Under the pieces are notes generated by a model that ran no database searches, was not told where the DNA came from, and saw only the letters and a list, made by a program, of their open reading frames with translations. Shown here piece by piece: positions 46,183-60,600 of a stretch of DNA of 64,000 nt. Each line of letters starts with the position of its first letter. Position 1 is the first letter of the stretch. The translations under genes were made by a program, and so were the position numbers. Origin of the DNA: Cryptomeria japonica (Eukaryota; Streptophyta; Pinopsida; Cupressales; Cupressaceae); assembly GCF_030272615.1 (NCBI RefSeq), contig NC_081406.1, positions 248,243,218-248,307,217 on the forward strand, written 5' to 3'.

Positions 46183-49059
46183 GATCCATCACATATCATA
46201 GACAGAGATGTATCTTGCGACACTTCTACCAAGTGGGTAAACCTCATTGTAATTGTACAAATTAGATAGAAGCAAACTGTTACATTATTATGTTCTTTTT
46301 TTTAGTGATTTATACTAATTTTTTAATTGTTAGTGATATTCTTGACACAGACGGATGTTCGGGGAAAGGGAAAGGGAGTTGCAGTACCTGAGCAGCTTTC
46401 TATGGATGTGGAATCATTAGGGTTAAGCAATGATGACCCTGAAGATCCCACAGACCTTGTGAAATTCTTTAAAATGCCTCTTATAAAAATTAGAAAAGAG
46501 ATTGTTGCTTTGGCAGCCGTGCATCCTACCACTGATGAGATACAATAGAGGGTGGAATTATTGTTTAAGACAATAGAAAAATTGCAAGTAAGAAGTAAAG
46601 AAATCTTTAATTATAACAAAAGTTCAACAATGGTTTATATTTTATTCTCTTTTATGTCATTAACTAATATATGTACGTATTGTTTTTACAACAATTTATC
46701 TGCCCTCATGAAAGTTGTTCCCATGATCAGGGTGTTGCAGGATCTTTAGGTGATGATGATTTTCTTGTTTTATCACTTGCTTGGCTTATCACTCTAAGTA
46801 CCCAAAACACATCATACTTGATACTGTCAATTTTGAAAATAAAGGTTCATCCTTGTTTACAATTCTTGCACTTTTCATATATTTAATGTTTGATATATTT
46901 AATGTATTATTCTTTAGGTGTTGTCAATGTTACTATGCAAATACTGCCACTGCCTCATTAGAGGTCACCCTCACCTGTATTGTTGACTTCAATGTCGGCA
47001 ACATGTAGGATGCAGACATCCTCTAGTGCACGTCATATTAGCCCACCCACTGTTGGTAGAACCCTCTTTTTCTCTATCTTATGTCATGTGTTTATTTCCC
47101 TTCAAGCGTTCTTTCTTGAATTCTAATGCCATTTCATAGTGGATTCATTTTTTATAGGAGGAGATGCACATTAGGATGTACCAGAGGTGACTACTAATAA
47201 CATACCATCATTTCCTGGATCTTCTGATATTGCTAGTACGGGAACATTGCAAGCCACATTGGTGGTGAGCAACGAAGAAATGATTCCCTTAAAGATACAA
47301 AAGGTTCCAGGTACTTTAAAATTATTATTATATATACTCTAATTGTAATTTACTTTATGATCACTCATTGTGGACTAATGATCCCATGAATTTTTTGCAG
47401 GCAATGATATTTTCTATAAACATCTTAGTGACATTGCATTGTAGATATTTGGGCCCACCATATGTAAAAGGTGGTACATCATATGTGAACTAACCCTAAT
47501 CCACTTTTGATTTCATATCATTGCTAGAATAGTTTTCCTTTGATCCATTTCTTGAAGTGTAGTAAATGTAGCTTCAGTTCATTTAGGAATCTAACAGGTT
47601 TGTTTTTGCTTTAAAAGGTGGAATGACAAAGAAAAAAGGTTAAAAGATGAATTGACAAACCAAATGGTTGAGTGGTTTGGAAATGACACCTTTGACAAAA
47701 CCAAGCTCCTTGAAAAAGCTGGCACATATCTAAAGTATGTGAGGGACCAATACAGGACCCATTTGGAGAGGAACCTAAAGTACAAGTGTCCCCCCATGAT
47801 TCGAGAGAGGGAGTGGAAGGACCTGATTTTGGATGCCAAGGAGAAAATTGAAAGGAAAAAAGGAAATACACCACTAGACGCCAAAAGAAGGTACGGGATA
47901 CTATTAAGAATGTAATTATGTACTAATTAATTACTCTTTATATTTATATGATCTAACATATTTCAAACTTTTTATAGACTCAGTGACACGTCAAAGGCAA
48001 CCAAGGAAAGGCAAGAAAAGCACGGGAAACACAAACTCGGCTCTGGTGGTTACATGAAACTTGTTGCACGAATTGTAAGTATCTCATGTAAACGAAATAT
48101 TGCATCAAAATATTAATAAATTGCAAACATTTTTTTTTTATCAAACAATGCAAGCAAAATTCATGGTACCAAGCAAAAATGCAGGGCTTTGAATTCAATA
48201 GAGCGCCCATAGAAGATGATAAGAGAATTGCCTACTAGAAAGGCTATTCAGCCGTGGCTGATCAGCTATGAGAATTGAGTGGGCATACACAACATTCGAG
48301 TGCATCTGTCACACAGGTAAATATGGTAAATGGAAGTTGTTTCAAATTGAATACTTTACCAATAATCTAATTGATGTTGAGTTCCAACATAAAGTGACTA
48401 TATTTGTTTTAAATAAGAAAGCAATGATAACAATGTGCATGTCATTGGAATGCAGGCTGCTAATTGTGAAACACCACCTACACATGAAGGTCCGGATGTG
48501 CATCCCAGTAGTGGAGGTATTCATTTGCTATTCAAATTTATTTATTTAGCTATTAATAAAAGTATATATATCTTAATTTGTAATTAGAGTAGTAATTAAT
48601 GTAACCTTTTTTGTTAATATTTTAGAGCGTGTAGTTGGTGGTGAGAAAGTGGAGCATGATCTGGGTACACAACCTCAAGAATGTGATGTTCCCCACTCAG
48701 GTAAAGAGGACCACTGTTATTGCTTTAAACAAATATAATTGCAATTGGTGTTCAACATGTTGAGGTTGAGGCTACACAAAATGATGTGGCCCCATCAAGT
48801 AAAGAGCACAACAATTATGTTGTCTAAATTAATGAAATACTTGTAACAATAATATTTTTTTTTTTTGAATTTAACCCATTTCTTTGTTATTGCAGAGGAC
48901 CCCCCTTCGCTTCAGTGTCCTCATCCTCAATATAGGACTAGGCATACATTGAGATCACGAGCAGTTGGCGGAACATCTGTAGAGGGGGGAAATGATAAAG
49001 AAACCAATGTTACACTTAGTATTTTCATAGCTTCAAAGAAAAAACAAAGAAAGAAATGA
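46183..49059 (+). pseudogene. CACTA second gene, TnpA-like (Transposase_24 type)
   Basis: Short coding blocks are spread over likely introns. They include MDPSHIIDRDVSCDTSTK (46190), DDPEDPTDLVKFFKMPLIKI (~46435), a basic, helical block with NQMVEWFGNDTFDKTKLLEK, YLKYVRDQYRTHLERNLKY and IREREWKDLI (47650-47900), then KHGKHKLGSGGYMKLVARI (48030-48075) and a last block ending ASKKKQRKK (48897-49059). The KH-LGS-Y block resembles the plant Ptta/En-Spm Transposase_24 family. In En/Spm such proteins bind subterminal repeats. A TAG at 46546 and others show decay. Exon limits are uncertain. Confidence 0.6.
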
Positions 49060-50783
49060 TTGTATCTAACTAATTTGATAATGACTGATTTTTATGTGTT
49101 AGTGAATGTAATTATGTGCTAATTGATGGTTATGGATGATATGTGTTAATTAATATTGATGAATGTTGCGTGTTAATTAATGCTAATCAATGTTATGTGA
49201 TATTAATGGTAGAAATAATTAATGAATTAATGTTATAAGATGTTAACAGGGAATTTAGAGTGATGTTAAGGGTGGGGAGGGGCCAAATGAGCTTTCACCT
49301 TCATGTGGTTGGCCCTATTAAGTAGAGAATATTAAACTATTCTCAAAACCAAGCGAAGCTCAACAAGGTAACACACTTTTCAATATTTCATTATGTTGCA
49401 CAGTTAATCTTATTGAATAATGTATATTGAATCTTATTTGCAAGGTGCAAGTGGAGTCAACACGAACAACAACACCACAAGTTGTTGGGTATAATGAACT
49501 CTCATATTGTCTTGTCTGTACACGAACAATATGAGTTGCTTCTAGTGTTGATATCCAAGGTAGCACTACAAAAGTTATGAATATGCCTCATCCTTGTAAG
49601 TAAAGAATATGCCTCATCCTTGTAAGTAAAGAATATGCCTCATCCTTGTAAGTTTTTTTATTACTTGTAAGTCATGAATATTGCTCTTTAGTTGATTAAA
49701 ATTAAATGAAAATCTTTACTGAATACACAAAACTATATACATATGCAGGCGCACCATGGTTGAGATGGTCCAACTCCCTAGTCTCACTCTACAACTAAGC
49801 TCATGCCATACCTAAATCAAAGACATCTCAAATACATGGTTGGTGGAAAGCTGCAAAAAGGCCATTTTCATACATAAGCAAGACATACACAATTGGGAAA
49901 AATCACCAAGAGAACGATAAAAAGTGTGTTTGAGATTGTATCATGGATGCTTTTAAGGATTTTATCATGGATGCAAAAAATATCTTCATTAATCCTTGAC
50001 TCATGAGTGCTATAATACTTCTTTAGACTTCTCATGTCATTTGTTGCACTTCTTCACTATTTTGGACTGAGTTTCAACTATGAATTTGCCTTGACTTATG
50101 ACTGTACCTAGCTTTGTCCTATCTTTGTAAGCTTCCTCTTTGAATTGTGGTTGTAGCTTTGATAACACCTTTTTAATGTTGCACTATTTGTAAGGAGGAC
50201 AACTCCTAATGCATGTTGCAAATTGTGTTCTAGTGACTGAGACTAACCTAATGCATCTCAGAATGGCATAAATTGCCAAGATGGAGATATAGCAGATGAG
50301 TTCAAGATTGTTGTTGTAGAAAATATTCAATTTTTGTGCTTTAAATTTATGTATATACACTATTTATAGTCTACTCTATATTTTCTACTCAGCTACTCCT
50401 ATTGCTTTAAAATGAAATGTGAACTGATGAATTGTATTCTATAGATGACCAGTGCCTTTCTTCACCGTTCAATTGAAATAACCCTAAATTACCCAAATGA
50501 AACCAGTAAAATATTTGAAAGCATACTAGAAGACAACACAAATTTTAGGCTTAAAGGTAATGGTCTGTATATTTATATTCAATTTGGAAAATCTTACAAA
50601 ACTTAGATAGTTTTCTGTGAAACACTAGAAAAAATGCAGATAAATTTCTACAGAGTTTCTTTACAAATTCTTGTGATCATTTTTCCTCTATCCTAGTATC
50701 CATTTATAACATTATGGATGCATAAAAGCTTTCGACATCCCTAAGGAAAATTAGTTACAACCATAGCTTCTTTCAAGAAGTAG
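49060..50783. other. Non-coding CACTA interval with short repeats
   Basis: It has AT-rich repeats of TTAATTAATG type at ~49080-49240 and a 26-bp tandem repeat (GAATATGCCTCATCCTTGTA..., 2.8 copies) at 49579-49651. A segment at 49733-49764 recurs at 57302-57340. A possible last exon of the TnpA-like gene may start after TATGCAG at ~49749, but no conserved protein is visible. Confidence 0.5.
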
Positions 50784-53700
50784 TTACAATTCTTTTTCTA
50801 TCTCAATGGCCTTTCCGGTTGGTAACTCTTCTACAACATCTTCTAACTGTCTCGGAGCATCTTCCAACTGTTCTGGAGCATCTTCCTCTTGCACCGCATA
50901 CCTTTTGGTCCACTCTTGGAACACATCATCAATAGGCCATGAGTAGCCAACAATCTTTTCCTCTAACTTAAGTAACCTTTTCCAAGAGTTTCTTATTTTC
51001 CTCACCTCTGATTCCAAAAAACCGTAATGTGATTTTATCTTTTCTATCTCCTCAATTGTTTTAACAAATAGAGAGGTGTCATATTTATTAACAATTTCAT
51101 TTACCCTCACAGACAAATTAGCTCCCAGCTCATCAAGCCATACCTATTTGTCCTTCAACTGATTTTGGCTGACAAAACCCCCAGGAAATAATTCAAATTT
51201 ATGCTCAGTATATTCTTTCCTATAATAGTTAGCATTCCTCTCTACATTGGCTCTTCCTTTTGCTAACTTGGTCAAACCTTTTGCCAACTCACATGTGGAT
51301 TTGATAGTAACATCAGATCCTGCTTCATCATAGGATGCACACATAAGTTCTAAATCCACTTCTCTTGGCATCCACTTATTCAAAATAGGCTCTAAAATAG
51401 CCTTGTCCTCATTTAACTCACACAGAGTGTTAAAATTCTTTTCATATTAGTGTGCACAGTGGGGGCCTCTATTGTATGAGCAAAACTCAAAATGATGGCC
51501 TTTACCTTCTCTTCATACTTACTTGCAAACAAGGCTTGAGCCTGATTCATTTTTTCCAACTCATGTTGAAAAGTCTCAGCTGGTTGAAAACTAGAAGGCA
51601 TAGGAGAAGGGGGGAATTCTATAATAGGACTAGTAGGTGGAGGTCTTGCTGGAGAAGAAGAGATCGCCAACGTAGAGGACTCACCTCCTTGGTGTTATCC
51701 TACCAACTGACTCTGAAGTCTAGTAATAATAGTATCCCTGTTGGCTACCTCCTTTTTGGCTTCATTATAAGCCTTTAAAATTGTCTCCAACTTGACTTGG
51801 AGATCAACTTTTTCCTTTGCTTCTTTCTCTGCTACTGCCACATTAAACTTTGCAGTTTCTAAGACTGTACTAGCAGCTTCTACCACCCCTATATCCTGGA
51901 GTCTTTGTACTATCATACCTCCTAGAAGATTAGATCCCGAGGTATCTTTCCTTCTTCTAATTTCATCCCTCTTGAGGGACCACATGACCAAACAAGCATT
52001 ATCTTTGCTAAATGTCACTCCCTTCATTGGCTTGGTTTCTTTTCTAACTGCTTTAAGAACCAATGCATCTGCTATATCCCATTCAGGGAGGATTAGAACA
52101 CCAACCTTTGACACCATCTCTCTTCTAGGTTCAGGAGTGATAGCTTTGACTTCAGCCATCATTTCTTGTTTAACCTCTTCTTCCACCAAATTTGTATCTT
52201 TGTGAGGCTTCTCACTCATTCTCTTTTCACATCTAGTCTTGAATTGTTCAATATTTTGTTTCCATACAAATTGCATGAAAGCCCCTGTTGTGACAAAATT
52301 GTTGTCAGCTAGAAACTCTTCACTAGCTTGTTTGACAGTGAGGTCTAATTCCTTTCCCTTTAGCTCACCATTAGTTATATTCATTTCAGCACTAGGTGGC
52401 TCTTCCGGCATTCCCTCTTGGGTCTCATCATAACTGTATGCAATTTCACTGAGACTCCCTAACTGTAGCAATTGTTCGGCCACTGCCTACTCATCTCCTA
52501 CATGAATAGGGGATTGAGATGGAGAGTATTGAGGCTCATCAGTTTCAACTTCCTTCCCTACTCTTTGCCTTTTAGGGGAATCTTGAATATCAATGACATC
52601 TTCAATGGCCCTTTTTCCTCTTGAAGTGGAAGGCTCACTTGTCACTGGCATCATCACAGTATATTTAGATTTTTTATGCATCATATAATTACTAGGTGGG
52701 ATAGCCTTAGCAAAGGCGGGCTTAGCTAAGACCAATTTAGCCCTATCAGGATCATTTTGCATTATAGCCTCCCTTTTTTCTTTCAGGGTTTGTATTAGGT
52801 CTTCAAAATAAAGAATTAAGAATTTAACCTTCTTTTCAAAAGGGGTAAAACTAGAAAGAGGGTCATAGCTAGAATCAAATTGATGAATAAAATCAAGTCC
52901 TATTTTGTATGCAACCCACTTCTCCTTTCTTAATTCTTGCTCATCTAAGCTAAATTCATTTCTAATTAAATCTTCAGGAAATTGAAATTGGTGAGGCCTA
53001 CTTTTACATACTGCCCTCTTTCTGAACATACCATTGAAGAAATCCTCAGGGTTTGCACACCTTGAAACTGCAGTTGACAACATATATGGCTTAAATAATT
53101 CTTCAAAGTATTTCCAACCACCTTTGGCAATTACAAAATGATGGGCCATGGTAATAGTTGGGAAAATGGTCCCTTTACCCCTATTGGTCAGCTCGGCCTC
53201 TTGTACTCCTCCAATCTATCTCAACACTTCTGCAATCCCTATCTTCAATGGGACCTGATAGGGCAGTAGATAGGGGGTTCCTTTGAAGCCATACACTTTG
53301 AAAACAATAGAAACAAGGTACAAATACATGTCTCCCCAGTTGTGAACAATCTTGATATCTTCTGCAAACTCTTTAGTCCTAAGGAATTCCAAAAGAGCCT
53401 TAGGAATCCTAGGGTTTTTTGCACATAAAAGAACTCTAATCTTAGATGCAAAGCATCTATCAAACTTCAAAAAACTAGCATCCTCTCTATCCCAAGATAG
53501 AACGGTGCTCCAAAGTTGCACAGGCATCTCCTCTTTATCTTTAACCTTGACCAAATCCATACCTTTTGCAAAATAATGAGAACCTTTGAACAAAAACATG
53601 TGCATTAACAGGGAGTACCATCTAAATGGCCTATCCACCTTACCATTTTTAATCCCTACAAGCCCTACATGAATAGTATCAGTGAGGTATGGGGTAAAAT

Positions 53701-54448
53701 CAAATGTTATTGCCAAGGAAGGGTTTAGAATTTGGGCAATCATCAGCATATAATGGGTTGGCATATGTTTCTCAACATCTTCTCCAAAGATCTGACACAA
53801 TGTCTAATACACACCCTTAGCTCTTAAAGTAAACAAATTCAGGGAAAATGGTTCCATTGTCCTGGGGCCTACAACTGTTAACCCTCCTATTTTAACAAAG
53901 AATTCTCTCAATGGGCCACTCCTAAGATGATCTCTTTGTGCATTGTAGACTTGAGCTAATGCTTCAAAATCAATAGGCTCAAGATAATTTGAAGCTTCAC
54001 TAAGCTTGAAAACATTTCTAAACTCATTATCTTTGATTTCAACTAGGGCTGATCCATTTATATTTCTGATACATCTAGCAGTAGGGTCATAATTCTGTGT
54101 GATTAGGGTCAACAAATCTACATCCATGAACACACCAGGGACCACAAGCTTCCCCACATCTAGTTCCTAGATGCTATTCAAAGGGGTGGGGACATGTCTT
54201 TGACCAAAACCAACTTTAAAAATACTTAGACCTAATATCCCTATTTCGGGGTCCCTTAACCAATTTCCTTTGTCATACAGGCCATCCCCAAATTTCAAAT
54301 GAGGGTTTTTTGGTACTAACTCTTTGGCCCTAGCCCCAACATTACTTGACATGGTTAACTGATAAAGAAAGTCATCACAGATGTTTCTGTCCTGATAGTT
54401 TACCTTTCCTGTCAATTCCCATCTAGGTGCCATTTTGAAAGTATGCAA
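50784..54448 (-). pseudogene. Unknown CACTA-borne gene A (~1200 codons)
   Basis: I do not recognise this family. One frame runs leftwards from 54448 to ~51413 with stops starting at 54167, 53804, 53216, 52487 (all TAG) and 51695 (TAA), then shifts frame for 51383-50784. The first ~400 codons are globular, with NYDPTARCIRNINGSALVEI, WYSLLMHMFLF, MPVQLWSTVLSWDRE, IVHNWGDMYLYL and VYGFKGTPYLLPYQVP. A basic, nuclear-signal-like KRQRVGKEV lies at ~52550, and the C-terminal third is coiled coil (Glu/Lys/Gln rich). Gene B at 57679-60855 is a diverged paralogue with the same order. The NYDPxTRxI-G-x-I pattern faintly recalls PMD proteins, but this is speculative. Confidence 0.65.
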
Positions 54449-56952
54449 CTATGCCAATTATCAATCAAAGCAGTTGTTTAACAAAACAAAACCACAATTC
54501 CACAATTTTCAAGAAAACCTGATTTCGGCTTGAAGAATTATGCTCTGCACCAACTTTCTCTGCAACAACTTCTTTGAAATGATACCTTCATTCAATTGAT
54601 GTGAGAGTATATACGGCAATTGGGCTTCTTAACAATGACATTAACACCACATGCTTTGGTCATCCCTTAATATCACATGCTTCGGTCGCCCCTTCAGAAT
54701 TGAATTCATGAAAGAATTCAAAAATTTGGCTCCAACAGGTCAAAACTATCTTGAGTATTTTTTCTTTTCACTCTTTCGCTATTTCGTAGAGCATAAAACC
54801 CTTGCATGTTCATCTAGCAAAGTCATGCCAACTGTTCGATCAGATAGAACTTGCACTGCTTTTACCTTTTGACTTTTCCTCATCCGACAATGGGCTAAAA
54901 TTCCTTTCGCTATTTCATGAACAGTAATCATCGTGCACTTTAACCTAGTGAAACCGCGCTAGCGTCCAATCAGATAGAACTTGATCGGTCTTTATCATGT
55001 CCTGACCTGACAGTTTACCTCACTAACCACGCACCAAGCAATTAAGGCTAACAGTCTTCGCTGTTTCACAAACGGTAACTGTCTTGCTCCTTTGGGTTGT
55101 GAAATAGCGCCCACCGTTGGATCCTCCTCGAGATACCCGCTCTTTAACAACTTTAATCCGATAGATGTGGGCCTCTAATTCAGCGCTATCCACCCTGGCA
55201 TTCGATCTCCTAAGAAACCGATGTGGCAACTTCTTACTTGCCAAAAAACTTCTGTGGGATCCACTTCTAAACTGCCACCTGTGCCAGACAGGTCACCCCT
55301 TCATTGGCGGTATGATTCAATCTGTCTGTTGGGCCTACCACCTGGTTGCCAAGTTTATTCTTTGATTTACTTAACCCTAAGGCCATGTGTGACTTTCTAA
55401 TTTACCACCTAAACCACCTAGACCGCTAACTGGACTGCCATGTCATTTCGCTACTTCGTGAAGGCTAAATCTCGAGCACCTTTTGGCCGCGAATCAATGC
55501 GGGCCATTGATCATTCTCTGAACCAACCACTCTTTACTCTTTGGAAAACCTGCCTACTTCTGGGACCCACCACTTTTCGCTATTTCGTAGAGGGTAAAAC
55601 TCGATCATTTTCATCCCACAAAACCACGCGATCCATCCAATCAAAAGAGAAATGATCGGTCTTTAACTTTAGCTTTACTACTGCATGGACCCACTTTCCT
55701 TTTCCCCATTTCATGATAGGTAACTTGTGATCATCTTCATCCCACAAAATAACGCAGGACATTAGATCTCAGGGACTTGCACTGCTTTTGTTCCTTCTAT
55801 TGACCACCTCACTCGAGCCTACCATCTTTTCACTACTTCGCAATAGGTAAACCACGAGCATCTCCCGACTACGAATCAATGCAGGCCGTTGGATCAACAA
55901 AGAGTTGCATGACACTTACAGGGCCCAATAAACATTAGAAAAAAGGCAAAGTAATAGGCATATAAAATTTAAAATATTTAAGGGACCACCTAGGTAAATA
56001 ACAATGGGGGGACACTTCTCATGACAAATGGACCCATCACTTAAGTGGTAAAAAGTAACCATCTCCACTTTCCTCGAAACCTTTTCTTGTTGATGAGAAC
56101 CATCTCCACTTTCCTTGAAATATTTTATCGATGGAGTTATTGTCTTCGATGAGTCCTTTCTGAAGTTGATTGGTGTTTGCTTTCTTCGATGCCCCTTTTA
56201 TATCGATGAGACATCACTAGGTCTCATCGATACTATTTGAATCTTAGATACTTCGATAGAATGCTTTTAGACTTGTTCAATAACTTATGGGTTATTACGG
56301 TATCAATGAAAATGGTGATTTCTTCCAAAGAGAGATGGCTTCTATGATTTAATTTCTCAAATCAAGATATTTTACTTAATTCAGATTTGATGCTCAACAG
56401 AATGACTGCACTATCACCAATCTATCTTGAAGATTTGACTACTCTTTAGATTATGATTATGACTGTCATGATATTTCATGAGATTGGTCTATCCCCATAT
56501 GAAACCCTTTGTTCCCACAAATCAATGCTTTGAACTTGACTACAACTTTATAGTGATCACTGTCTTTGTATAGTAAGCTTGCTACTTTCTCAACTTTTGA
56601 TATATTGGAGGCTCCTAGGATGGTTTCTATCTTATAGTCACAATACCTTGCTATAATTTGTAGCTATTGTATGTTTATTTGTTTTCCACTCTTAACTCAT
56701 AGTTCAACCAAATATGGTTCATCTTGGAATCAATACACATTGGTTATAATCAAATTATAACCAATCTCCATGGTTGCAAGACCTAGAGAAGGATTCTTAT
56801 CATCAATTAGATGCATACTTTTGGGAATATAGAAAGACAAAAGAATATATTAGAACCATATTTTTTGTTGAGTCATAATATGATGTGTTAATTTAGCTAA
56901 ATAAGGGAACCAATGTTGTATTAGGTTTAAATCCATGATGACAGTTGAAGCT
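54449..56952. other. Upstream region of gene A with degenerate repeats
   Basis: At least seven imperfect units carrying TTTCGCTATTTCGT-like cores lie at ~54774, 54908, 55056, 55443, 55576, 55705 and 55829, about 130-150 bases apart with one larger gap, often followed by GGCCATTGATC or AATCAGATAGAAC. A segment at 56070-56240 matches 61570-61735 upstream of gene B. No gene is visible; the short ORFs here are not conserved. Confidence 0.6.
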
Positions 56953-57259
56953 TGTTAGAGATAGGGGATTTGTAGCAGTTGGCTTGTTAGGTTATGTCAC
57001 AATCCTATGAAGGTCCTTGTAAACCATTAATGTCAGTAGACATGAGACTGTTATGTAACAAATTGGATCAGCTAAACCTATAAGTTCTGTAACCAATGAA
57101 TCAACTGACTCAAGTGTATGTTAATTATCTTATGATGGTCATTTATGACCGTTATTCTTAGTAGACATTAAGTAGTTCACTAGATAGTTGGTTAGTAAAC
57201 TAGTGAGTTAGTTGGCTCAAGTGTATGCCAGATGTGGAATATTACATGTGGTATCAGAG
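56953..57259 (+). repeat. LTR fragment with primer site (copia-like)
   Basis: TGTTAGAGATAG to GGAATATTACA (56953-57246) has LTR-like ends and is followed directly by TGTGGTATCAGAG, an initiator-Met type primer site (57249-57259). Only ~50 bases of further sequence remain, so this is a truncated retrotransposon remnant. It has no partner LTR in the window. Confidence 0.55.
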
Positions 57260-57678
57260 TAACCAAGTTCGACATTGAACCTCAGGCTTTCCACCTATAA
57301 ACAAAACTATATACATATGCAGACGCACCATGGTTGAGATAATATGCAGGCGCACTATATACAAAACTATATTCACAAGTAAATCTTTTATTCAAATCCA
57401 CAATATGAAACACAGAGTTTTACTAGAAGAACACAAGTAACCTTATCTCCTTTAGATAATATCACAAGCAACTGCCTATAGAAAGATGCAGTAATCCATA
57501 GCATATACACAAAGGAAAGATGACTGATTATATTATGTATGTTCACAAAATGGTACAATAGTAAGCCCAAGGCTATATTCTACTTCTTCTCTAATGATCC
57601 TTATTGTTACAAAAGTTCCCTCATTTATATGAGGGTATACATTGTCACCAAGCATCGTGACTTTTCAGCACATAACTA

Positions 57679-60600
57679 TTAATTAGCACTTTTGTTAACA
57701 AACTGGAAGATAAACAAGTTCAACATTCCTATGTGTTCAATGTACTTATCATCTTTATACATTAGAACGTCATTGTTTAGTGTCCTCATGTTGCTTTCTG
57801 TCTGGAAATGATTGGATAGAATATGGTTAACACAAAGTGACAATTCTTTGTCCCGATCCAACTCTGCTACTGCTCGATTATTCTCATCAATGAACTCTTG
57901 TTTCCACTGTTCAAATGATACTAACTCATCATTACTATAAAAAGAGGGCATCCTAGGGGTATTCCCATCATCTAGCCTCTAAAGCTCTTTCCTTAATTGA
58001 TTTGCCAATTCATCATGGGACTTCAAGTAAGCCTTGGCTTCAATTTTCTCACCTGGATTAATCAGACTATTGTCATTCATCATGTCTTCCAACCGAGATC
58101 TGAGCCTTTCATGCTCTTTCAAAGCTCTGACTGTTCCAGTGTATGTTTTCCAATAGATTTCTGCAACTTGCATCATACTTCTGAACCTATGTTCAATGAT
58201 CTCCAAATTCAACTTATCCATCTTTTGTTGTACCTTTTCTACTTGTTGAGATGTCTTTTCGGCCCTGTTCCTCCAATACATAGCATCTGTCAAGGCATCC
58301 ATGGCATCTCTGTCAACACCGTATGTCATCCTTGTTTGACTGGTACCTGTATCAATTTGAAGCAATCTTGCTTAAAGCCTCTATTTTTCTTCATCGGTTT
58401 TCTCATATAGGCTTTTGTATATAGAATTTTCTTAGACTAGAAACTCTATTTGATCTTGGTTCAGTTTAGCGACATCCAAATTTAGTTTGGCAGTTGTTCT
58501 AGGTTAATCTTTCCAACCTGCTGCACCATCAAATGTCCAAAAGCTTCTTCTGTATCAACCAATATAGGTCTTTTATCTTTGGGATAGATAGCCCACTGTA
58601 GAAGAACCTTCTGATCTAGATCATATCCTGATCCTCTAAAGAGTTTATCAATCTCTTTTGGCATCATTTGCCTACTTGGGTCCTGTTTCTTGAGGAATCC
58701 ATCAAACAACAAGGCAGAGTTCATGTCTCATCCAAAGTATAATAGCACACCAACTTCCTTAAGCAATTGTCATCCCTTCTCAGGTGTCATTTCTCTCATC
58801 ATAAGATCCATCTCCTCTTGTAACTTTTGAAGCTACTACTCTTCTTCACTATTTCTCATGTTATTCCTAATTTGAGATCCTTTATGTTGATAGAGGAATG
58901 CGGTGAACTCCTTGGAAGCAATGAAGTCACTATCAGCAATGAAATCCTCATGCTCCAGGAATCTGATGTCAGCCACTTCTCAGACATTTAGTTGTCCTAT
59001 TGCCAAGTCTATCGGTGTAACCTCTTCATAACTAGGGGGCAATCCTCTCGAGGAGTGAATGGAATGATGCCAGATGTGGAAGCAGGAGACAAATGAGCCA
59101 AAGGATCTGTATTCCTAATATATCAATGTAATCCCTAAAAACATGAGGCGAGACTCCCTCAAGTATTTCCAATTCATGCTCCACAAGTTTGTTGGCCAAA
59201 TCCAAGGGGTATTCAATCTTTTGTAGCATGTTCTCATCCATTTTCCTTCTAAAAATCTTCCATTTATAAGCCTACATTGCTTTCTCAAACTTTATTCTCT
59301 TCACTCAGGCCTCTTCTCTGCCAATGTTTTTAATGAGGTCATCCGGTAGGTAAGATTTATGCTCTCCGACCTTCAGCTTTTGTGATGATTGGGCTATCCT
59401 TATGTATCCTTCAGGATCAAAATTAGGCCTTGGATCCCCCATAGCCATGCCATAATAATCCAATTTTGTCTATAGCAAGCCATAACTCATTGAACTTTTC
59501 ACAATAAAATCTGAAAATACTAACAACCTAGGTACAATTGATTGTTTCCCATGGCTTGTCAGATGTTTTGTACTCACTATTGATAGTTGCCTCACAATTT
59601 TCAGACAAGCCACTCTGTTAGGGACTGTAAGTGGTAGTAAGAATGGTCTCCCTCTAAACCCGTATACCCTGACTTGTGTGTAGTTTAAAAAACAATACCA
59701 ATCTCCCCAATTGTGTTCAATTGAGGGATCTTCAGAGAAATATTTTGGTCTTAGGAATCTTTGAACCTCTGGTGTAAGGGCATGATCGCATGGGCATCCT
59801 AACATTCTATATAATGGCTTGACAAATAACTCCCCAAAATGCCAATATTGATTATTTGCATACCTCTGATCCCATGAAGAAACCCATAGTTGCACTGGTT
59901 TTCTCATCCCAGCATTGTCATATGTCCTGACACATAACTCTTCTGGCCATAACCCTTCATCTTGGCCCACATACAATAGCATATTCATAAGTAAGGAATA
60001 GTGCTTGAAATGAACATTGATTACATCCCCCTTTAACTTTTCTAACCCATGATTCAAAACCCCAACCAAATAAGTAGAAAAATCAAAGAAGTGGGGGTCC
60101 TTAGACTACAAATTGGCACAAATGACCATGGCTGCAACATCCATCAAAGGATGGGCTTTTATCCCTAGCACTTGGGTAACACAGTAATAGGTATACTTGA
60201 AATATGGATGGAAAGAGTTGACATCATAGGGAGCTTTGTCATCCTGACCTAGTGGCACTAAGGACCTTGCATTCCTAGGTCTATGTATAGGGAGTCTCCA
60301 CATTTTGTAAATGTGCTCTAGGTTAAAATATTCACTTGTTAACTTCTTGAGGTCAATCAATTCTTCAAATCCCCAATCCAACTTGAAGATGTTAATAACC
60401 TCCTTTCTGATTGCAAGAATTGGCTGACCCATGTAGTTATATATGGTCCTAGTTTTAGGGTCATAATTTTTTGCCAATGCCTTCATGAGCTCCACATTCA
60501 CGAATACATTAGCCATAGCTAATCTTCCTAAGTTCACTTGCCATAAATTGTTGATAGGTTGAGGGGCAACTCTTCTATTGTACCCATATATGAATAATTC

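Noticed and set aside
49573-49583. CACTACAAAAG-like sequence at ~49573 as a CACTA end
   Set aside because: No matching inverted end or 3-bp duplication was found nearby; the pair 33702/62057 fits on all tests.
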